DNA of 64,000 nt. It comes from Swaminathania salitolerans (GTDB taxonomy: Bacteria; Pseudomonadota; Alphaproteobacteria; Acetobacterales; Acetobacteraceae). Every line of letters begins with the position of its first letter. The stretch's first letter is position 1. Position numbers and translations under genes: made by a program. Shown here piece by piece: positions 26,112 to 34,981 of this stretch. The stretch lies in the NCBI RefSeq assembly GCF_025994315.1, contig NZ_BAQE01000005.1; one strand, given 5' to 3'. Under the pieces are notes generated by a model, which worked only from the letters and a program-made list of their open reading frames with translations, was not told the DNA's origin and did no database searches.

Positions 26112-26585
26112 ATGACCCCCCTGATCCGGTCGCTTCCACGCCTCGGCCTCCTGTTCCTCGCACTGACCGCCGGGGGATGCACCAGTCCCACCGGCCCGGT
26201 ATTCGGCGACTGGTTCGGCTTCAATCCGCTCCCGACCCCACAAGGCAATGTCGCGATCGAGCTGGTCCTCGATGGGTCTCCGACGGCAACGTCCGGTCGA
26301 TACAGGTTGCATCGTCAGTCCTACTGGGCGGAAGACATGATGTTCAACCGCTCGGACACGCTGGACGGAACCTGGACGCAGAAGGACTACACAGTTGACG
26401 GCAAGATCTGGAAGAACGTCTTCCTTCACGGCCCGGAACTGCACACCAGCCATTATGTCCTTCTGCCCAACGGCTTTCTTACCCCCGCGCTGGACAACAA
26501 CACCCCGGATATGGGCGAGGGCGGCTGGATCTGCTGCCGCCTCGCCCCCCGTGCCCGGAACAGTTTCGGCTATGGCCGTGTGTAA
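26112..26585 (+). CDS. Hypothetical outer-membrane lipoprotein
   Basis: 157 residues. Type II signal peptide: basic RSLPRLGLLFLALTAGGC with lipobox LTAGGC (Cys near residue 23) followed by TSPTGP. The mature part is Trp/Tyr-rich (FGDWFGFNPLPTPQG, GRYRLHRQSYWAED) and contains DGSPTATSGRYRL, which may be a small beta-barrel or lipocalin-like sandwich. A Cys-Cys occurs in the tail (GGWICCRLAP). No known family is recognised. Position between the NAD-binding protein and the phosphomannomutase hints at an envelope function. Confidence 0.8.
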   Translation: MTPLIRSLPRLGLLFLALTAGGCTSPTGPVFGDWFGFNPLPTPQGNVAIELVLDGSPTATSGRYRLHRQSYWAEDMMFNRSDTLDGTWTQKDYTVDGKIWKNVFLHGPELHTSHYVLLPNGFLTPALDNNTPDMGEGGWICCRLAPRARNSFGYGRV

Positions 26586-26642
26586 ACCATCCCGTCCGGG
26601 TCAGGGGTCACGTCTTCAAACGCACCAGGGCATCTCGGTCAC

Positions 26643-28109
26643 ATGAAAATATCGCACTGGATGGATCGCTCGGCAGTCGGCTTCGGCACGAGCGGCGCAC
26701 GCGGTCTCGTCTCGTCAATGACGGATTCGGTCTGCTTCGCCTACACCGTCGGCTATCTCAGACATCTCGAACGATGCGGGGAGTTCGGGCCCGGCACGTC
26801 GGTCGCCCTGGCGGGAGATCTCAGGCCGAGCACGCCCCGGATCATGCGCGCCTGCCTCGCGGCGATCCTCTTCATGGGAGGGACGCCGATCTATTGCGGC
26901 CATGTCCCGACGCCGGCGCTCTGCGTCTTCGCCTTCTCGCGACGGATCCCGTCCCTGATGGTGACGGGCAGCCACATTCCCGACGATCGCAACGGCATCA
27001 AGTTCAACAGGCTCGATGGCGAATTCATGAAGTCCGACGAGGCCGGGATGCTCGGGATCGATGTCGCGATCCCTGCGGAAATCTTCGACCGGGCCGGCGC
27101 TCTTCTCGAGCCGCCTCCGCTCCCCGAACCGACCGATGTCCTGACAGGATATCTCGAACGTTATGTCGGTTTCTTCGGGAGGGAGGCGCTTTCGGGTTTC
27201 CGGATCGCCTTCTATCAGCATTCCGGCGTGGGGCGGGATTTCCTGCCCGGTCTGCTCGAGGCGCTCGGCGCGGAAGTCCTGGTTCTCGGTCGTTCCGCGC
27301 AATTCGTTCCCGTGGATACCGAAGCCGTTCGCGAGGCCGACCACAGGCTGGCCCGGGAATGGGCACAAACCCACGAGATCGATGCGATCGTCACGACCGA
27401 CGGAGACGCAGACAGGCCGCTCGTCGCCGATGAATCGGGGGCCTGGCTGCGTGGCGACATTCTTGGCCTCGTCACGGCCCGGTTTCTGGGCGCAGGAGCG
27501 GTCACGACCCCGGTCAACAGCAACACGGCCCTCGAGGCGGCGGCATTCGCCCGGAGGATAAACCGGACACGTATCGGATCGCCCTTCGTGATCCAGGATA
27601 TGATGCGTGCCGAAAACGACGGTATCCGTCCCTCCGTCGGTTACGAGGCCAATGGCGGATTTCTTCTTGCGAGCCCGGTCGAGCGGGACGGACATGTCCT
27701 CTCGCCTCTGCCGACGCGCGATGCCGTGCTGCCGATCCTTTCCGTTCTGCTCGCTGCCAGGGAGCAGGGGGGAAGTCTCCGGCGTCTGCAGCAGGCCTTG
27801 CCCCAGCGATTCACCCTGAGCGATCGGGTGGCCCCCCTTCCATCCGCAGTCAGTCTCGAGACGATCAGGGGATTGCGGGAACGGATAGAGGAGACGACAC
27901 TCGTGCCCGGTCTGGGCGCGGAGCGGAATCGCGTCCTGTCGGTCGACGAGACCGACGGTCTTCGTCTCTTCCTTTCGGGGGGAGACATTCTCCATCTGCG
28001 CCCGTCGGGCAATGCGCCCGAACTCAGGATCTATGTGGAAGCCAGCGCGCCCGAGCGCGCTTTCTCCCTCCTCGAGGAGGCCCGGGCCCTCGTGGCGCCA
28101 GCCTCGTGA
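26643..28109 (+). CDS. Phosphomannomutase / phosphoglucomutase family
   Basis: 488 residues, alpha-D-phosphohexomutase superfamily. FGTSGARGLVSSMTD at the start; the phosphoserine loop reads VTGSHIPDDRNGIKF instead of the common TASHNP, as in the rhizobial NoeK-type group; metal loop TTDGDADRPL; sugar-binding GYEANGGFLLA; phosphate site RPSGNAPELRIY. The four domains are complete. With the manC-like gene downstream it would make GDP-mannose from mannose-6-phosphate for exopolysaccharide. Two short genes upstream and manC downstream run the same way. Confidence 0.9.
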   Translation: MKISHWMDRSAVGFGTSGARGLVSSMTDSVCFAYTVGYLRHLERCGEFGPGTSVALAGDLRPSTPRIMRACLAAILFMGGTPIYCGHVPTPALCVFAFSRRIPSLMVTGSHIPDDRNGIKFNRLDGEFMKSDEAGMLGIDVAIPAEIFDRAGALLEPPPLPEPTDVLTGYLERYVGFFGREALSGFRIAFYQHSGVGRDFLPGLLEALGAEVLVLGRSAQFVPVDTEAVREADHRLAREWAQTHEIDAIVTTDGDADRPLVADESGAWLRGDILGLVTARFLGAGAVTTPVNSNTALEAAAFARRINRTRIGSPFVIQDMMRAENDGIRPSVGYEANGGFLLASPVERDGHVLSPLPTRDAVLPILSVLLAAREQGGSLRRLQQALPQRFTLSDRVAPLPSAVSLETIRGLRERIEETTLVPGLGAERNRVLSVDETDGLRLFLSGGDILHLRPSGNAPELRIYVEASAPERAFSLLEEARALVAPAS

Positions 28110-28231
28110 CATGAACGCCGTGACGCTGCCGTCACGCACCGGGCTGTACGAACCGGTCATGCCACCCATGTCAGGCGACCTTCGAAAGCGCATCTCACGC
28201 CGGGATGCCGCGATCTTTGCAGGAAAGAAAA

Positions 28232-29683
28232 ATGTCACTCTCAGAGTCCCGCCCCGGAGAGGGAACCATCATCCCCGTCATCCTTTCGGGTGGATCGGGA
28301 AGCCGCCTCTGGCCCGTTTCGCGCAGCAGCTTTCCGAAGCAGTTCTGGCCCCTTCTCTCTGACAGGACGCTTCTGCAGGAAACGGCGCTTCGCGGTTTGC
28401 GACCGGATTTCGGCGCGCCGATCGTCGTCTGCAACGAGGCGCATCGTTTCATCATCGCCGAGCAGCTCCGCGAGATCGGTGTCGATAACGCACGGATCGT
28501 TCTCGAACCCTCGGCACGCAATTCCGCTCCTGCGATCGCGGCTGCGGCGTTCATCGTCGCCGAGCAGGACCCGGGGGCCGTCCTGTGGGTCATGGCCGCC
28601 GATGCCGCGATCGACAATCCCGAAGCGCTTTACGGAACGCTCGAGATCGCAGCGACGGCAGCGCGGCAAGGCTATATCGCGACGTTCGGAATCACACCGA
28701 CCAAACCGGAAACGGGATATGGCTATATCGAACGCGGGGCCCCGATCGATACGGCCCCCGGAGCCTTTCACGTATCCCGATTCCGGGAAAAGCCCGATCT
28801 CGCGCAGGCCCAGACCTTTCTTTCCAGCCGGGAATTTTCCTGGAACTCGGGCATGTTCGTGGCACGGGCCGATATTCTTCTCGGCGAGATCGAACGCTTC
28901 GAGCCCGACCTTCACGCCAATGTCGGCCGTTCCGTCGAGGCGCGGCTTTCGGACATGGATTTCGAACGTCTGGCCGAGGATGCGTTCAGCCAGTCCCCCG
29001 ACATCTCCATCGACTACGCCGTCGCAGAGCGCACGGAACGTGCCGCCGTCGTTCCGGCGACCTTCGGCTGGTCGGATATCGGCAGCTGGGATGCCCTTTG
29101 GGAAATCAGCCCCAAGGACGACCAGGGCAATGCGACATTCGGAGACGTGTTTCTCGACGGTGCAAGGAATTGCTATGTCCGGTCAGACGGTGTCGTCGCG
29201 ACCGTGACAGGGGTCGAGGACCTGATTGTCGTGGTGACGGATGACGCCGTGATGGTGTCACATCGCGATCGGGCGCAGGACGTCAAGAAGATGGTCGCCC
29301 GACTCACGCAAGCCGGACGGACCGAAGCCAGAAATCACAACCGGATGTATCGCCCATGGGGCTTCTACGAGAGCCTCATCCAGGGCGATCGCTTCCAGGT
29401 CAAGCGCATCCATGTCGATCCCGGACACAGCCTGTCCCTGCAGAAGCATTTTCATCGGGCCGAGCACTGGGTCGTCGTCGCCGGTACGGCCATCGTCACC
29501 CGGGATCAGGACGAGATCATGGTTCGGGAGAATGAGAGCGTCTATCTCCCTCTGGGCTGCGTACACCGCCTGTCCAATCCGGGAAAAATCGCATTGACCC
29601 TCATCGAGGTGCAATCCGGGCCCTATCTGGGCGAAGACGATATCGTCCGTTTCGACGATAATTACGCTCGCCATCGGTCATAG
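28232..29683 (+). CDS. manC: Bifunctional mannose-1-phosphate guanylyltransferase / mannose-6-phosphate isomerase
   Basis: 483 residues from the ATG at 28232 with AGGAAAG upstream. GT-A nucleotidyltransferase: PVILSGGSGSRLWPVSRSSF (pyrophosphorylase loop), FPKQF, EPSARNSAPAIA, FGITPTKPETGYGYIE, FREKPD, FSWNSGMFV, STGWSDIGSW-type FGWSDIGSWDALWE. The C-terminal cupin (residues ~370-480) is type II PMI: RPWGFYESLIQGDRFQVKRI, LSLQKHFHRAEHWVVVAG (metal His-x-His ... His) and YLPLGCVHRLSNPG. Supplies GDP-mannose; paired with PMM upstream. The family includes XanB, AlgA and ManC. Confidence 0.95.
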   Translation: MSLSESRPGEGTIIPVILSGGSGSRLWPVSRSSFPKQFWPLLSDRTLLQETALRGLRPDFGAPIVVCNEAHRFIIAEQLREIGVDNARIVLEPSARNSAPAIAAAAFIVAEQDPGAVLWVMAADAAIDNPEALYGTLEIAATAARQGYIATFGITPTKPETGYGYIERGAPIDTAPGAFHVSRFREKPDLAQAQTFLSSREFSWNSGMFVARADILLGEIERFEPDLHANVGRSVEARLSDMDFERLAEDAFSQSPDISIDYAVAERTERAAVVPATFGWSDIGSWDALWEISPKDDQGNATFGDVFLDGARNCYVRSDGVVATVTGVEDLIVVVTDDAVMVSHRDRAQDVKKMVARLTQAGRTEARNHNRMYRPWGFYESLIQGDRFQVKRIHVDPGHSLSLQKHFHRAEHWVVVAGTAIVTRDQDEIMVRENESVYLPLGCVHRLSNPGKIALTLIEVQSGPYLGEDDIVRFDDNYARHRS

Positions 29684-29693
29684 AACGACCATC

Positions 29694-29723
29694 GGTTTTT
29701 CTGCCCGTAAGGGCAGGGAAACC
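29694..29723. terminator. Hairpin between manC and tRNA-His
   Basis: GGTTTTTCTGCCC-GTAA-GGGCAGGGAAACC: a 13-base stem with two wobble pairs. It lies 11 bases after the manC stop and 30 bases beyond the 3' end of the tRNA on the other strand. No long T run follows, so it is a candidate rather than a proven terminator. Confidence 0.5.
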
Positions 29724-29752
29724 GCGAAACGTATTTCTTTGTGGGAAAATGC

Positions 29753-29829
29753 TGGGGCGAATGACGGGACTCGAACCCGCGACCACCGGTACCACAAACC
29801 GGCGCTCTACCAACTGAGCTACATCCGCC
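29753..29829 (-). tRNA. tRNA-His (anticodon GTG)
   Basis: The minus strand folds as a full tRNA: acceptor GCGGATG/CATTCGC with the extra G at -1 opposite C73, D-arm GCTC...GAGC, anticodon stem CCGGT/ACCGG with loop TTGTGGT, T-arm GCGGGTTCGAGTCCCGT, and an encoded CCA. The G(-1):C73 pair is the histidyl identity element. 77 nt including G(-1) and CCA. Confidence 0.97.
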
Positions 29830-30077
29830 ACACAGCGAAGCCCGATTTAGAGAAATGCGAGGCCGCCGTCTAGCCCCCTTTCCAGATTCTTTTCCCGTTG
29901 CCGCGCCCCGACATATCGCTCTCGCATGGCTGTATTGTCGCCGTCTCTCTCTTTTCCCCGGTCACTCTCCCCTTGCAGCCCGGGTCCGATGTTTCTACCT
30001 TGGGTGTGCCATTGCCGCGTCGGGCCAGAATACGACGAAACAGGTTTTTTTCGTTTTCAGACCCGAGGAGCTGTCTC

Positions 30078-31532
30078 TTGAATCTCTCTACCTATCGCGC
30101 ACAGTGGGCGTACAGCCCGCTGCGCGAGGTGCTGGCCGGCATGGTCGGTACGTTTGCGCTCATCCCGGAAGTCATCGCCTTTTCCTATGTGGCCGGCGTA
30201 TCGCCTTCCGTTTCCCTCTATGCCTCGTTCGTCATCAGCATCGCGATCTCGATCACCGGCGGTCGCCCGGGCATGATTTCCGGAGCGGCCGGGTCGGTCG
30301 CCCTGGTGGTCGCTGCCCTCGTTCACAATCACGGCGTCCAGTACATGTTCCTCGCGACCCTGCTCGCAGGCGCCATGCAGATCGTGTTCGGATTGCTGCG
30401 CCTTCAGGTTCTGATGCGGTTCGTGTCGAAGGAGATCGAGACCGGGTTCGTCAACGCACTCGCGATCCTCATCTTCTCGGCGCAGGTGCCCCAGATGATG
30501 CATGTGACCTGGCATACCTATGCGCTCATCGCGCTGGGTCTGGCGATCATCTATCTCCTGCCCCGCGTGACGACGGTCATTCCGTCGCCTCTGATCTGCA
30601 TCGTCGTGCTGACGCTTCTCGTCACCTGGATTCCCATGCCGGTGCACAAGGTGGCCGATCTCGGCGCCCTGCCGACAGGTCTGCCGTCCCTCGTCTGGCC
30701 GCATGTCCCCTTCACGCTCGAAACCTTCGAGATCGTTCTGCCCTATGCGCTCGCCATGGCTTCGGTCGGACTTCTCGAATCCCTCATGACGGCTGGCGTC
30801 GTCGATGACCAGACCGACACCCATGGTGACAGACGGATGGAATGCACCGGGCTCGGCATTTCCAATATTCTGGTCGGTCTCTTCGGCGGCATCGGTGGAT
30901 GCGGCATGGTCGGCCAGACGGTCGGCAATCTCCGCTATGGCGGTCAGGGGCGTCTCTCCACCTTCACTGCGGGCGCCTTCCTGCTCATTCTGATGGTGCT
31001 GCTGCACGATTACGTCGCCCAGGTGCCGATGGCGGCCCTCGTCGCGATCATGATCATGGTCTCGATCAGCACATTCGCATGGGGATCGCTGCGCGATCTG
31101 CTGCGCCATCCGAAACTGTCGAGCCTGGTCATGCTCTGCACGGTCGTCGTCACGGTCACGACCAGCGATCTCGCCGCGGGTGTTGCCGTGGGCGTGCTTC
31201 TGAGCGGCGTGTTCTTCGCATGGGGTGCGATGAAGATGCTCCGCGTCGAGACGAAAACCGAGGGCGATACCGATTTCTATATCGTGCACGGTCAGGTTTT
31301 CTTCGTCTCTTCGGAGACCCTCTTCGATGCGGTCAATTTTCACACCAAGGCCAAGCATGTGAAGATATCCGTTGCCGATGCGACGTTCTGGGATATCACC
31401 GCAATCAACATTCTCGAGAAAATCGTCACCAAACTCCAGACCCGCGGAATCGACGTCGTCGTCGAAGGTCTGCAGACCCGTCGCCACAAGCTGATCGCCG
31501 AGCAGTCGGACGAGCCGCTTCTTTCGATGTGA
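30078..31532 (+). CDS. SulP-family anion transporter with STAS domain
   Basis: 484 residues from a TTG at 30078; GAGGAG lies seven bases upstream. It begins MNLSTYRAQWAYSPLREVLAG, followed by SulP motifs GTFALIPEVIAFSYVAGVSP, ITGGRPGMISGAAGSVALVV, about eleven to twelve membrane segments, and a hydrophilic domain QTDTHGDRRMECTGLGISNI with FGGIGGCGMVGQTVGN. The last ~90 residues are a STAS domain (VKISVADATFWDITAINILE). Substrate could be sulfate, bicarbonate or another anion; family known, ion unknown. Stands alone between tRNA-His and the nsrR remnant. Confidence 0.9.
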   Translation: MNLSTYRAQWAYSPLREVLAGMVGTFALIPEVIAFSYVAGVSPSVSLYASFVISIAISITGGRPGMISGAAGSVALVVAALVHNHGVQYMFLATLLAGAMQIVFGLLRLQVLMRFVSKEIETGFVNALAILIFSAQVPQMMHVTWHTYALIALGLAIIYLLPRVTTVIPSPLICIVVLTLLVTWIPMPVHKVADLGALPTGLPSLVWPHVPFTLETFEIVLPYALAMASVGLLESLMTAGVVDDQTDTHGDRRMECTGLGISNILVGLFGGIGGCGMVGQTVGNLRYGGQGRLSTFTAGAFLLILMVLLHDYVAQVPMAALVAIMIMVSISTFAWGSLRDLLRHPKLSSLVMLCTVVVTVTTSDLAAGVAVGVLLSGVFFAWGAMKMLRVETKTEGDTDFYIVHGQVFFVSSETLFDAVNFHTKAKHVKISVADATFWDITAINILEKIVTKLQTRGIDVVVEGLQTRRHKLIAEQSDEPLLSM

Positions 31533-31960
31533 TCATCCGATCCGCGCCGCCATGGCCTCCAGCCCGGGCGGCGCGAGCAGATCGGCGAGTGTCTGACCGT
31601 CGAGCACGGTCATGAATGCGCCCAGCGCCTCTCCGGGAACGTGCTGCAGACGGCAGGCGCCGGAAAGCCGACACCCTGCCCCCCGCCGGAAACCTGGAAA
31701 CACGCGACGAGGCACATATCCTCCTCGGTGAATTGCACGACATCGCCGATGACGATCTCCTCAGGCGGTCGTCCGAGGATCAACCCTCCGCCCCGGCCCC
31801 GCATCGTCCTGACGAATCCCCCCTGACCGAGACGATGCACGACCTTGACGAGGTGGTTATCCGAGATGGCGTAGCGCTCGGCAATTTCCCTGACAGGAAC
31901 GCGGCAAGTATATCCGAATACGAAATAAAAATGGGGTCGAAATTATATTGGATATACAAT
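31533..31960 (-). pseudogene. nsrR: Decayed NsrR-type Rrf2 repressor
   Basis: On the minus strand the NsrR core is unmistakable: VPVREIAERYAISDNHLVKV, VHRLGQGGFVRTMRGRGGG and the EIVIGDVVQFTE region ending in LVACF, the first Fe-S Cys. After that the reading frame breaks at the run GGCGGGGGGCAGGG (~31678-31691); the tail GCRLSGACRLQHVPGEALG, with the other two Cys, continues in another frame to the stop at 31533. The N-terminal helix is missing from frame and has no start codon: a faint TPFLFRIRIYL (as in TDYALRVLIYL) lies in a third frame, and a stop (TAA) precedes the core in its own frame. At least one frameshift plus a 5' loss; a functional protein is not expected. Confidence 0.8.
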
Positions 31961-31983
31961 GTTCTGTGTGTAAAATATGTATA
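31953..31983. promoter_or_regulatory. Inverted repeat in the hmp upstream region
   Basis: TATACA (31953-31958) and TGTATA (31978-31983) form a perfect six-base inverted repeat with 19 bases between arms, in an AT-rich stretch 66 bases before hmp. It may be a relic NsrR site or another operator; TATAAC at 31980-31985 could be a -10. Confidence 0.3.
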
Positions 31984-32048
31984 ACGTTTGCGTGATAGAC
32001 GCGATCCCGGTAAGGTGGGCTCATCACACACCTCACAGGAAGTACACC

Positions 32049-33251
32049 ATGATCAAGCCACTCAAGCCCGGCGCGGCGCCGATCATCAAGGCTACTATCC
32101 CCGCCCTCGAGGCGCACGGGGTCACCATTACGAAAACGATGTACGAAAAGCTGATGCAGGATCCTGCGATCGCAGCGATGTTCAATCAGACGGATCAGGC
32201 CACAGGGCGCCAGCCCCGGGCACTGGCAGCGGCCGTGCTCGCCTATGCAAAGCATATCGACGACCCCTCGGCCCTGGAGAACACTCTCGGCCTGATCGTC
32301 GAGAAGCATGTGGCGCTCTCGGTTACGCCCGAGCAGTATCCCGTCGTCGGCGAGGCGCTGTTGACGGCCATCGGGACCGTTCTCGGCGAGGCGGCAACGC
32401 CGGAGATCATCGATGCCTGGGCGGAAGCCTATCGCTTCCTTGCCGATGTGCTCATTTCGCGCGAGACCGCTTTGACCCACACCCGGGAGACAGAGCCGGG
32501 CGGATGGCGCGGATGGCGCAGCTTCAGGGTAGCGAAACGCGTCCAGGAAAGCCCGGACATGGTGTCGTTCTGGCTCGAGCCGGTCGATGGCAAACCGGTC
32601 CTGAAACATGTGCCCGGACAATATCTCGCTCTCGCCCTCGAGCAGGACGGACTCAACACCCGACGCTGCTACAGCATCTCGAGCGCGCCCAGCACGCACG
32701 CCTACCGTATCTCGGTCAAGCGCGACCCGCATGGCATGGTCTCGAGCTGGCTGCACGCCAATCTGCATGAAAACGGCATTCTCGAAGTTGCACCGCCAGC
32801 AGGCCAGTTCACGCTCGAAGCTTCAGGATCGGCGCCCGTTCTCCTTGTCAGTGGAGGCAGCGGTATCACGCCCTTCATGAGCATGCTTCCGGAGCAGGAG
32901 GAGAAAAACCCGGGACGGCCAATGCATCTCGTTCATACCACGCCGTCTCTCGATCATATGCCCTTCCTCGCCGAGCTGGCCTCGCTCCAGAAAACCGAAG
33001 CTGCGCCGGAGATCGATCTCTTCAGCACGAAAGACGAGAACGCCCATCCCGACACCTCTCTGCGCGTCCATGAAGGGCATGTATCGGCCGAATGGCTGGC
33101 GGAACAGCTCGGCAACGAAGGCCATCTCTATTTCTGCGGACCGCGCGGCTTCCAGCGCGACCTCTTCAGCGCGCTGACGAAACTGGGCATTCCGGAATCG
33201 CGACTGCATCACGAGTTCTACGGACCGGACGAATCCCTGCTCGCCGCCTGA
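32049..33251 (+). CDS. hmp: Flavohemoprotein (nitric oxide dioxygenase)
   Basis: 400 residues from the ATG at 32049, AGGAAG upstream. Globin domain (1-140): IIKATIPALEAHGVTITKTM, FNQTDQATGRQPRALAAAVL and VEKHVALSVTPEQYPVVGEA with the proximal His. FAD domain: GQYLALAL, TRRCYSISSAPSTHAYRIS, HGMVSSWLHA. NAD domain: LLVSGGSGITPFMSM and YFCGPRGFQRDL, ending HHEFYGPDE. It oxidises NO to nitrate with NADH and O2. Normally repressed by NsrR, whose gene beside it is broken. Confidence 0.97.
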   Translation: MIKPLKPGAAPIIKATIPALEAHGVTITKTMYEKLMQDPAIAAMFNQTDQATGRQPRALAAAVLAYAKHIDDPSALENTLGLIVEKHVALSVTPEQYPVVGEALLTAIGTVLGEAATPEIIDAWAEAYRFLADVLISRETALTHTRETEPGGWRGWRSFRVAKRVQESPDMVSFWLEPVDGKPVLKHVPGQYLALALEQDGLNTRRCYSISSAPSTHAYRISVKRDPHGMVSSWLHANLHENGILEVAPPAGQFTLEASGSAPVLLVSGGSGITPFMSMLPEQEEKNPGRPMHLVHTTPSLDHMPFLAELASLQKTEAAPEIDLFSTKDENAHPDTSLRVHEGHVSAEWLAEQLGNEGHLYFCGPRGFQRDLFSALTKLGIPESRLHHEFYGPDESLLAA

Positions 33252-33265
33252 GCGGGCAGGCCCGG

Positions 33266-33293
33266 CCTCCCGGCGGGTACGCCTGCTGGGAGG
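33266..33293 (+). terminator. Hairpin terminator after hmp
   Basis: CCTCCCGGCGGG-TACG-CCTGCTGGGAGG, a 12-base stem with two G-T wobbles, 14 bases after the hmp stop and followed by TCCTTTCT. Confidence 0.75.
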
Positions 33294-33344
33294 TCCTTTC
33301 TGGCGGGAGTGGGCCGCGGCGGAAGACACTGCCATTCCCGTCAG

Positions 33345-33376
33345 AACGCCCGGACGATGAAACGCCCGGACAATCC
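33345..33376. repeat. 16-bp direct repeat, two copies
   Basis: AACGCCCGGACGATGA then AACGCCCGGACAATCC, adjacent, in the gap after hmp. Confidence 0.75.
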
Positions 33377-33469
33377 GCGTCATCGGCCATATCGACGCAA
33401 TGAAGGCGGGAGGGGAAATACGAATGGGGTGCCATCCGGGCGCCCCCGGACGTCCCCGGGCGATAGGAC

Positions 33470-33895
33470 TCAGCTACGCGGGATCTGCCACCCTGTCGCC
33501 GGGCGGTCGAAATGCGACAGGAGCTCCGGATCCGGGATATTGGTCAGATCCTTGCTCTCGCTCTTGATCAGCTTCCTGCTCGTCGCCTTCGAGAGATGTT
33601 CCCTGATATCGTGCAGGACATGAGGCGCAGCAGCGAGAACGAGCCCCTCGAGCGCGGGGTTGGCTTTCAGCGCCGCATCGATTTCCTCGGCGATCTGGCG
33701 CGCGAAACGCTCCTTGACCTGCACCTTGGGGTCGGAACGCGGCTCCTTGATGGATGCGACCTCGCCCTCTGCATCCGTATTCCTGTCATGGGCCCCGAAT
33801 CTCTGGATCGTGCGCATCTGCTGACCGTCATAGCGCAGAAATCGTGCCTTCTCTCCATCGCAGATCGCATAGAGGACCGGATCCTGATTAGGCAT
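33470..33895 (-). CDS. Host-attachment family protein (BaeRF-like)
   Basis: 141 residues. Matches the family once described as proteins required for attachment to host cells (now related to bacterial eRF1-like folds): YAICDGEKARFLRYDGQQ at the start, SDPKVQVKERFARQIAEEID and LVLAAAPHVLHDIREHLSKA, then KSESKDLTNIPDPELLSHF. No signal peptide. Molecular role uncertain; a ribosome- or RNA-linked role has been suggested for the broader fold. Monocistronic. Confidence 0.82.
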   Translation of the reverse strand: MPNQDPVLYAICDGEKARFLRYDGQQMRTIQRFGAHDRNTDAEGEVASIKEPRSDPKVQVKERFARQIAEEIDAALKANPALEGLVLAAAPHVLHDIREHLSKATSRKLIKSESKDLTNIPDPELLSHFDRPATGWQIPRS

Positions 33896-33972
33896 GGGCT
33901 TTCTCCTTTTTTACCTGCAATGACAACGCTGTAGCATCAGAGGAGTTGCGATGGGCACTGGTTCGCGCCGCC

Positions 33973-34842
33973 TCAGTCGGGCAAGGAAAGCGCCTTGTGA
34001 AAACGCTGCCATGCGCGCTCGTCCGAGGCATAGAGCAACCCCGTTCCCGGAAGCCCGGGATGAAACGGAACGCCGTTGAGACGCGCGCCGAATCCGCCTG
34101 CTTCGCGGATCAGAAGCCATCCGGGACAGTGATCCCACAAACAGGTGCGCCCATAAGCAAGCACATGCGCGTGGCCACCCGCCATGAGACGATATTCATG
34201 TGCGGCGCAGCGCAGATCGCATAACCCCGTCATGCTGCGCATCGTCCTGTTGGCCTGGGCCTGATCGCACCAGGGAAGGCTGCGCCAGGAGATCTTCCCG
34301 GCGGCGGCATCGAGTCGATCGACCGGCGCCGCAACGCGCAGGGCATGAATGCCTCCCGTCGCGTCCTCCATCCAGGCCCCTTCTCCCCGGGCCGCAAGTG
34401 CCGCCGTTCCGGCCACAGGGTCGAGAATGACGCTGGCCACCGGTTTGCCATGGGACAGCACCGCGATCATCACGCCGAAAAGAGGGAGACCGGCGGCGAA
34501 ATTGGCCGTTCCGTCTATCGGGTCGATCGTGACGGCGCATGGGGCCTGTGCCGCCAGACCGGGAAGATGCGGCTCCGTGCTGCATCGCTCCTCGCCGATG
34601 ACGAGGACACCGGGCAGGAGCAGGGCGAGACGCTCGGTGATGTATCGTTCGGCCAGAACATCGGCGATGGTGACGAGATCGGACGGGGAGGATTTGGTCC
34701 GGATATCCGTCGCGGAAAGGCAGCCGAAACGCGGCATGATGATCCGGGAAGCCGCCTCGCGGGCGATATCCGTCAGATCGGAAAGCAAGGCCCTGCCAGC
34801 ACGGGCCTCCTCGAGACTATCCTCCCGGTCTTCGACCCTCAC
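33973..34842 (-). CDS. Inositol monophosphatase family phosphatase
   Basis: About 289 residues from a GTG at 34842 (GGGGAG upstream); a start at 34932 would run through tandem repeats and is rejected. FIG superfamily motifs: KSSPSDLVTIADVLAE, GEE metal Glu in VLVIGEERC, DPIDGTANFAAGLPLFGV and the C-terminal LWDHCPGWLLIREAGG. Li+-sensitive Mg2+ phosphatase fold; histidinol-phosphate, inositol-phosphate or PAP are possible substrates. A long N-terminal helix is Glu/Arg-rich. It follows hflX in the same direction, with the 14-bp array between. Confidence 0.85.
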   Translation of the reverse strand: MRVEDREDSLEEARAGRALLSDLTDIAREAASRIIMPRFGCLSATDIRTKSSPSDLVTIADVLAERYITERLALLLPGVLVIGEERCSTEPHLPGLAAQAPCAVTIDPIDGTANFAAGLPLFGVMIAVLSHGKPVASVILDPVAGTAALAARGEGAWMEDATGGIHALRVAAPVDRLDAAAGKISWRSLPWCDQAQANRTMRSMTGLCDLRCAAHEYRLMAGGHAHVLAYGRTCLWDHCPGWLLIREAGGFGARLNGVPFHPGLPGTGLLYASDERAWQRFHKALSLPD

Positions 34843-34908
34843 CGATCTCTCCCCTCTTTCCCTCGTGCCGACCCTCCGGCGTCCTGTCGCACACGCCCTT
34901 ACACAGAC

Positions 34909-34962
34909 GTCCGGCCACAGGTATCCGGACACAGGTATCCGGACACAGGTATCCGGTCACAG
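34909..34962. repeat. 14-bp tandem repeat (three copies and a partial one)
   Basis: GTATCCGGACACAG occurs at 34921-34934 and 34935-34948, GTATCCGGTCACAG at 34949-34962, and a shortened GTCCGGCCACAG at 34909-34920. It lies between the hflX stop (34982) and the phosphatase start. Confidence 0.9.
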
Positions 34963-34981
34963 GGGAAATATCGGAAAGCTT

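Noticed and set aside
34843..34932. Longer start of the inositol-phosphatase-like gene
   Set aside because: It runs into the 14-bp array; GTG at 34842 has a ribosome site.
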